From: Primula veris
Lineage: Eukaryota; Streptophyta; Magnoliopsida; Ericales; Primulaceae
Assembly: GCA_963682055.1 (NCBI GenBank)
Contig: OY821745.1
Span: 21,077,342-21,141,341, forward strand
Direction of reading: 5' to 3'
Length of the DNA: 64,000 bases
The position numbers and the translations under genes were made by a program. Under the pieces are notes generated by a model. The model had not been told where the DNA came from. It did not search any database and saw nothing but the letters and a program-made list of their open reading frames with translations. This document shows positions 58,490 to 64,000 of this stretch, in pieces; position 1 is the stretch's first letter; every line of letters starts with the position of its first letter.

Positions 58490-59200
58490 CTCGCCATATA
58501 CTTCTAGTCCATAGGGTGCTATAACCCATAGGGACGACCCTTGCTAGAATGGACCCGTGAGGGGCATGTGTTGGGTTCACTGGGACTTGCTTCATCAACG
58601 GGGTGTTGGAATTTTCTATTTAATGGAATGTTTTGGCTGGGGAAGGTTGGGACGCATCTACATGGTCTGTGTTGGTTTCAGCAGTGTCACCTTGGGATTA
58701 TGGAGTTTGTTGGGTTGTATTGTTGTTTACTATAGGGAAAAGAAATTGGTTTGTTTCTTGAGTAGTTTTTTTGGCTGCGTGGTCAAGTGATTCATTTGGA
58801 TATGTGCTACTTTGTGAAGGTAATGGGGTTTCTGCAGGACTGTTATAATGTGTGCTTTGTGTAACATCTCTTGAGATGAAAGTTTCTTTGTATCAAGATT
58901 AAAGAGGCGACATCCGTGGTGATGAGGTGGATATCATAAAAAATGCAAGGTTCACCACGAGCTTGAAACTTGTCGAGTCCTACATGAGATGTTTGTGCAT
59001 AACATAAACAACCAACGACCTGTATAAATTTACAATCGGGACTAAGACGAAAAGTTTTTCATTAGGCGGGCTATTATTAGGATTTTTTTGCAGGTGTACG
59101 ATTAACAAGATAAAAGGCCGTTAAAATACATTCACCCCAAAATTTCAGTGAAAGGTGGGATTGGAAACATAAACATTGAGCCACATATATTGTAATTCGT
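58490..59200 (-). pseudogene. Ty1/copia integrase fragment
   Basis: On the minus strand, from about 59190: [20 protein letters not shown], then CLCYAQTSHVGLDKFQARGEPC, then SRDV and a Ser/Pro/Thr-rich linker. This is the C-terminal half of a copia integrase and the linker before reverse transcriptase. Neither end continues into RT or the catalytic core. It is from a different copia lineage than the three larger elements, judging by the motif wording. Confidence 0.75.
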
Positions 59201-59423
59201 ACCACCGTGATCCTAAAATAATGCTAATAGAAGCAAACAGTCTGCTGTTAAAAGCAAACCAGGTCCGGTCGCAATTAGGTTCGGGAAAATAATTTGGATT
59301 TTGGATAGGCCTTGTCAGTATGAAATTTGACTTAATTTAAATCGGCCCAAACGTAGCTCACGTTGCCCTCAGATTATTTAGGGTTTGGGCGCCGCTATAC
59401 ACCCGTAATGTACCATATTTTTC

Positions 59424-59431
59424 TATAAAAG
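59424..59431 (+). promoter_or_regulatory. Candidate TATA box (TATAAAAG)
   Basis: Preceded at about 59377-59386 by a telo-box-like TTTAGGGTTTGGG. Together these resemble a plant housekeeping-gene promoter. No gene follows that I can recognise, so it may be a relic or coincidence. Confidence 0.2.
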
Positions 59432-59499
59432 CTCGTCTTACAATTCTATTATCAGTCATAATCATGATCGCTCCTCTTTTTTACCTTTTTCATTATATT

Positions 59500-60165
59500 C
59501 TTTTTTTATCTTGTAATCATAGTTCATCGTTACAATGAACAATTTTTAAAGTGAAATATTCAGTATCATCGCTAAAATCTTGTTTTAAACCGACTTTAAT
59601 GTATTGTATTTACCTTGTTCCCACAAATGAGAGAGGATATCCAAGGTACTAAATATAATTTCTATGGTACTTTTGATTCTGTCATTCATATGATCTAGCA
59701 TTTGACATATGTATCTTTCAATTTATTTTCCCAGATCTTGCCCATGTGAATTAAATTTTAACTTGTTTCCACAAGAAAAACTTGGATTATTAGTATGTAT
59801 TCATATGTTACAATATGCAAACTCTGTATATTACTTTGTATGGAAATCTTGAATAACCTGCTAATTAGGAAAAAACAATTAAAGTCTAATACAAGATTTG
59901 TTCTGCTGCTGTTTTTAAGCTCATTATGTTTTCCTTTATATGATAGTGCCTCAGTTTAAATGGAATGTGTTGTTTGTGTCATGGGCTCAGAGTTCTGAGT
60001 ATTCTATGTTGCAAATGGGGCCAAGAATTGCATTAACGTTGCAATTTCTCTTTTGATTAACGATCCAGATTGAGTAATATTAGTCTCATAGATAATTTTC
60101 TTATAAAAGTAAAACTACCCTAAATTGATAATTTCTCTCTTAATGCTTACGTATTTACAGTATAT
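59500..60165. other. Intergenic, nothing recognised
   Basis: A/T-rich sequence with no long ORF, clear repeat structure or RNA gene. Confidence 0.5.
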
Positions 60166-60357
60166 CACTACAAAAAATATCTATAAATAGCTACGGAAAT
60201 TGTGTCGGTTTTTTTTGTTACGAGTTTATTAGCCACGATTTTTGTGACGGTTTGTGACAAAACAGTCAATTTGTAACAGATTTACGACAGGATAGCCTAT
60301 TTGTGATAATTTTATGACAGATTTTGACTATCATAAAATCAACATTATTTTGTAGTG
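60166..60357. mobile_element. CACTA-type MITE, 192 bp
   Basis: Begins CACTACAAAAAA and ends ATTTTGTAGTG, the terminal inverted repeat of the CACTA superfamily. GTGACGG / GTGACAAAA / TTGTAACAGATTT-type subterminal repeats lie inside. The expected 3-bp target duplication is not evident (TAT versus GCA). No coding capacity. Confidence 0.7.
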
Positions 60358-60373
60358 GCAGTGATATATATAT

Positions 60374-60676
60374 ACTAGTAATCGTGCCCCACGCTTTGCG
60401 TGTGAGACGCGTAATGCGATAAAATTTAAAAAATAAGTGTAGTTATGATACAAATATTTGGAGAATAAAAAAAATATAAGAGTATAAGATGAGAAGACTC
60501 AAAAGAATTTTGAGAGCTTAAATAGGGATAAAAAGTGTTATTAGTTATTATTTTTTCTCTATTTTTTTATGAGAATATGGTATTGTGGTAATTAATAAAA
60601 AAGTGTAAGGGTATTTTTGAAAAAAAGTGGTAAAATTTGGCAGTCTCAAAAAATCTTGAGTTAGCTTATTATAATA

Positions 60677-60747
<71 letters not shown>

Positions 60748-61755
60748 TTCTCAAACAAGTTGGAAGATTTTGTTTGCGTATTTTAACTCTTCAGCAAGAA
60801 AACTTGTAGACATGACTACAAAATTGCAGGAGCTTGCTTAGTTATGTGTTATCATATTTATTAATTTGTCATGAGCTTATTTTATATATATGGAGCAAGA
60901 CCCAAGATTGAATATTGAATGCACAACCATTTTTAAGATATGTAATTCAGATGTGTGAGGTGTTGCATAATTGAAATAGGTTTTAGATTACATAATGTTT
61001 ACAAGACATATAATTACTATAACAATTGAGGTCTCGGTTCTTTTTAGTAGTATATATAAGAGGCCTGTACCGTTCGAAAATATAAAGTGAACAGGTCCAT
61101 TAGGCATTGTATAACAATATAATTAGTTGGTACATGTTGATAAATTTTGTTTTATGGTATGTTGTACTTGATTAAATTCGAACAGTATAAAATAATGTTT
61201 AGTTTTTTACCCATAAAGTTTCATGATTTGTTCATTTTTTTTTTTCCTATTTTCATGGATTGCTATATATGTGAGCTTATGGGCATTCAAGATGAATAAA
61301 AATACATTGATCGTTGTTCATTTCATTTTAAACAAGGTATGAAATTTAAACTTTATTTCATCTATTTTTAACCTATCTCTTCGTTTTCTGTAATATCAAA
61401 CAAATAAAATTTATGAACATCAATAAATTTTATCGTAAAGCAAGAAACAAATAATTATGATTTCAGTCACTATGATCTAATGCAACTCACATTTATTTTA
61501 TATTTTTAATTGTTACACGAGTTAGTTTTTTTTCTTCATATGGTGTATCATTATATTAATATAAACGAACCCAAGAAATAACGGTTACTTTTGAGGCTGC
61601 TCAAATTTACACCCATTTTTCCCAAAATACCCACTTCTCTGAAATTTCCCAAATACTTGCAATTTAAATTTTACAAAAAAACTACCAAAAACTAACTATT
61701 TAATTTTTAAAAAAAAACTCTTATGAGCACGCATAGCGTGCATTTGTTTACTAGT
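60374..61755. mobile_element. Helitron-like nonautonomous element, ~1.4 kb
   Basis: The right end has a GC hairpin (GCACGC-ATA-GCGTGC, 61727-61741) nine bases before CTAG followed by T, a classical Helitron 3' terminus. The left end carries the same design inverted: ACTAGT (60374-60379) and a CACGC-TTT-GCGTG hairpin (60390-60402). Short asymmetric inverted termini of this sort occur in Helitron2-type elements. The body has no Rep/helicase ORF and contains the long AT run. No target duplication is expected. Confidence 0.55.
60678..60744. repeat. (AT)n microsatellite, ~67 bp
   Basis: Uninterrupted AT dinucleotides; likely polymorphic and cruciform-prone. Confidence 0.98.
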
Positions 61756-62069
61756 ATTTATATAAGCAATGTATTAACTTTGGTTTTCCATATAACAGCA
61801 GTATTGCCCCCACAATGGATCAAAAGCCAAGTGTCTTTATAAAATTTTCTCAAATTTAATTATCTTCCTCTTGATTATATGCCTTAAAAGAAAAGAAATA
61901 AACATTTTCTTAATTTTTTGAAAATGATTTAAAGCATTTAAAATTTTTCAACCACCATAAACAATATTAAACTAACCCCATCTGTATATTGAATGTCATT
62001 GCAAATGAAATCAATTTTCTAAAATATAAAACATTTATATGGAAATAAATTAAGAAAAAAAAACGCACC

Positions 62070-62215
62070 ACCAATTAGTGGTGAGCGAAAATTGGTTCGG
62101 TTTGGTTTTTGATGAAAATGTAAACCAAGCCAATTATAATTGATTGGTTCATTAGGCTCGGCTTGGAGTATTTTAGTACTCGAAGCCAAACCAAATCATT
62201 ATATGATTCGTACGA
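62070..62215. repeat. Decayed hAT-like terminal region
   Basis: TTAGTGGTGAGCGAAAATTGGTTCGGTTTGG with repeated GGTTTGG / CCAAACCAA motifs resembles the degenerate ends of plant hAT elements. No partner end is found. Confidence 0.3.
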
Positions 62216-62335
62216 TATCTACATTTTACAGGACCAACTTGAAATTTGAAACCAATGCTTTTAAGGCGGTGAATCAAAAACTGCAACGGAAACTTCTTCC
62301 TCAAATAGGATCAACTTCACACCTGATCTGCCATC

Positions 62336-62705
62336 TCAGCAACCCATGACGGCACAATTATAGACAAAACTCCCGGAGTTCTTGCTGGCCAATAAATGCC
62401 ACTCTGGCGAGCCCTGGTCTGGAGCCTAAGCATTAACCTCAATTACCCTACCACCTAAAACCCTAGGGCCCCCGATAACAATTAGTCTATCCCCACATGC
62501 CCTAAAAGCTAACCCCCAACCATTCATCGACATTGCCCTATCGGGTAATCTACCAACCGTTATCCAAACGTTCCTTTATCATATTTTCTCGCTTCCTTTA
62601 CAGCATAATAAGCCGCATATAACTCATTTTTCATGACACCAAGTAGAGGAGGAGCTTTAGCTGGAGGAGGTGGCCCTGCCGCCCCACTTTCTTCTACTTT
62701 CACTT
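62336..62705 (-). pseudogene. F-box/kelch-repeat protein (SKIP11-like), 3' fragment
   Basis: The minus-strand translation gives PPPPAKAPPLLGVMKNELYA, then ARKYDK, VGRLPDRAMSMNGWGLAFRA, CGDRLIVIGGPRVLGG, and the C terminus NSGSFVYNCAVMGC with TGA at 62338-62336. This is the last ~120 residues of the SKIP11/At1g26930-type F-box kelch family, substrate adaptors of SCF ubiquitin ligases. The F-box and earlier kelch blades are missing. A TAG replaces the Trp expected after VIEVNA, and a frameshift lies near NVW. It is 5'-truncated and dead. The short 3' UTR-like stretch to about 62275 supports a retroposed or transposon-captured gene end. Confidence 0.85.
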
Positions 62706-63479
62706 CAAGAGTGGCACTTAAATAAGTTTAGATATCCAAGTCGTGGTAGCAACTTGCTTTCACTTTCAACATATCAGGTACACAAAATATACCAATTTCA
62801 CACAATTCTATCTAAGTACTAGCTAGAGATCGCTATAAGCCCAACTGCCTATATGTATGCAAGTTATGTTAGTTTTTTCAGTATAAGTTTCCATTTTATT
62901 AAGAGTTAAGTTTATTCCTTTGTTAATGTGTACAAGGCCAAAAACCCACTCGCTATTAAGGTGTAGTAGGCTAATCTACCACCAATGTAAGTAATACACA
63001 ACTTTTGTTTTTTTAGTTTTTATTTGTTTGCGATATTGTGACATTTTTTAATCAATAGAATCCATTCGCCGGCTGCGTGGGTAATCTTGAAGTTGTTAAA
63101 GTTTGATTTCTAGCAAGCTTATCTTAATAACAACAATCTACAAAAATGTAGTGGCCGGTATTGAATATGTATAACCATATCGGTAATATTTTTTGAAACC
63201 AAATCGAAGCTTTTCAATGTTAGTTTTCTGTTGACTTACATACTTTGATCTTCAAATTTTTTCTTAGTCTTTTACCAAAATACTTTTTGCTTCTTTGCTT
63301 TTTTTCTTTTTATACGTGTTCCTATTAATTACAGAAGAGGATTTTTCTACAAGTGTTGCCTGAGATGGGAGGCAAAGAGAAGAATTAAGACGATAGGATC
63401 AACCATTGAGTGTCCAATGTTAGTGATGCCGTTCTCTATTCCGGGAGTGACTTGATTGGCGACTCAGTGATGAAGCATG
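62706..63479. other. Intergenic, nothing recognised
   Basis: Mixed sequence with no conserved ORF. T-rich runs at 63005-63060 and 63250-63310. Ends where homology to the unit A/B distal arm begins. Confidence 0.5.
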
Positions 63480-64000
63480 AATAATATAATTACACTATCG
63501 AGATTGCTAAACGAACAGTTAATGTTATGACCTCTAGACTTGGCTATATATTATGAACGCCGTGGCGAATGTTACTTCTAATTTTTTGGTGAAATATACA
63601 ATTTGTTAATTGTTGGCGTTAATGTTTTTTCTAATTTTACTTCGATCAAAATTTACTCATCGAACTTATATGAAGGGATAGTTGACACCAGAAAACAACA
63701 GCTACAAGTAAAAGCTGCGTACAGGTTTGTCATTATTCAAGAAAAATACTAATGCCTAATTTATTCTCAAAGGGCTAGCTATTATTAGTAGTATTAGACA
63801 ATTAGTTTATACTATGTGCATAGATACCACACAAAAGATTGCAATCTTATTTTTAAATTTCTAGTGTTCCCTTTCTTGTTTATATTATATTATATTATAT
63901 TATACGTCACCATTATGTAAGTACATGTGAGCATTTCACCAAGGTAACCCTAAAATTAAATTAGTTTGACGTAGAGTGCAGGCAAAGGAACGTTACCTTA
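63480..64000. repeat. Third copy of the distal duplication arm (partial)
   Basis: From AATTACACTATCGAGATTGCTAAACGAACA onward this aligns with 53917 onward in unit B and about 22050 onward in unit A. It continues through ATTGCAATCTTATTTTTAA and GTAAGTACATGTGAGCATTTCACC to the window end. It lacks the unit B insertion at 54104-55213 and carries a small TATAT(TATAT)n expansion at 63880-63905. Confidence 0.85.

Noticed and set aside
58187..58790. Overlapping ORFs of 64-99 residues on both strands
   Set aside because: They fall in the LTR-like block and the copia integrase fragment and lack coding features of their own.
60548..60754. ORF with an Ile-Tyr repeat
   Set aside because: Translation of the AT microsatellite.

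Overview
The window is nuclear DNA from a flowering plant, most likely a eudicot. It is AT-rich, its real genes have introns with GT..AG ends, and most of it is retrotransposon and DNA-transposon sequence. I see no rRNA or tRNA gene, no CRISPR array and no bacterial operon. I cannot place the species from the sequence alone.

The backbone is a tandem segmental duplication. Unit A runs from about 76 to 23226 and unit B from about 34467 to 55757. Each carries one intact four-exon gene for a 318-residue subgroup IVa bHLH transcription factor (bHLH18/bHLH25/NAI1-like): 3746-5541 and 48436-50250, both on the + strand. A third copy of the distal arm starts at about 63480 and runs off the window end. 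Because the units align, each serves as an empty-site control for insertions in the other. Most insertions can therefore be bounded to a few bases and shown to postdate the duplication.

Unit A, in order: a broken leader ORF, bHLH gene 1 with its terminal exon tandemly duplicated, an old Ty1/copia element (6579-14311) whose gag is split by a 1.8-kb solo LTR and a foldback MITE, a 412-bp poly(A) retroposon (15342-15753), a nearly full-length but dead LINE (16031-21945, 13-bp target duplication), and a small MITE (22626-22997). Between the units lie a probable solo LTR (23383-25262) and a young Ty1/copia element (25602-33732) with a perfect 5-bp target duplication, 1.4-1.5-kb LTRs and intact gag and pol frames separated only at a 27-base G tract.

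Unit B, in order: the matching leader ORF, a TRIM-like fragment, a long unclassified insertion with two minisatellite arrays (about 36234-41600), a second old copia (42640-47990) lying 445 bp upstream of the bHLH start codon, bHLH gene 2, a foldback MITE (50497-50980) and a 1254-bp near-complete palindrome (52618-53871). Beyond it lie decayed pieces: a LINE tail, an LTR-like block, a copia integrase fragment, a CACTA MITE, a Helitron-like element and a 5'-truncated F-box/kelch pseudogene.

The biologically live content is the bHLH pair. Coding exons differ at 20 of 957 positions by my count, while intron 3 and the flanks are much more diverged. This points to gene conversion or strong constraint over exons 2-3. 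The two promoters differ: gene 1 has lost a canonical TATA box and gene 2 has acquired an upstream copia. Known IVa bHLH proteins control ER-body formation, iron-deficiency responses and, in several lineages, triterpene or iridoid pathways. Any such role here is inference.
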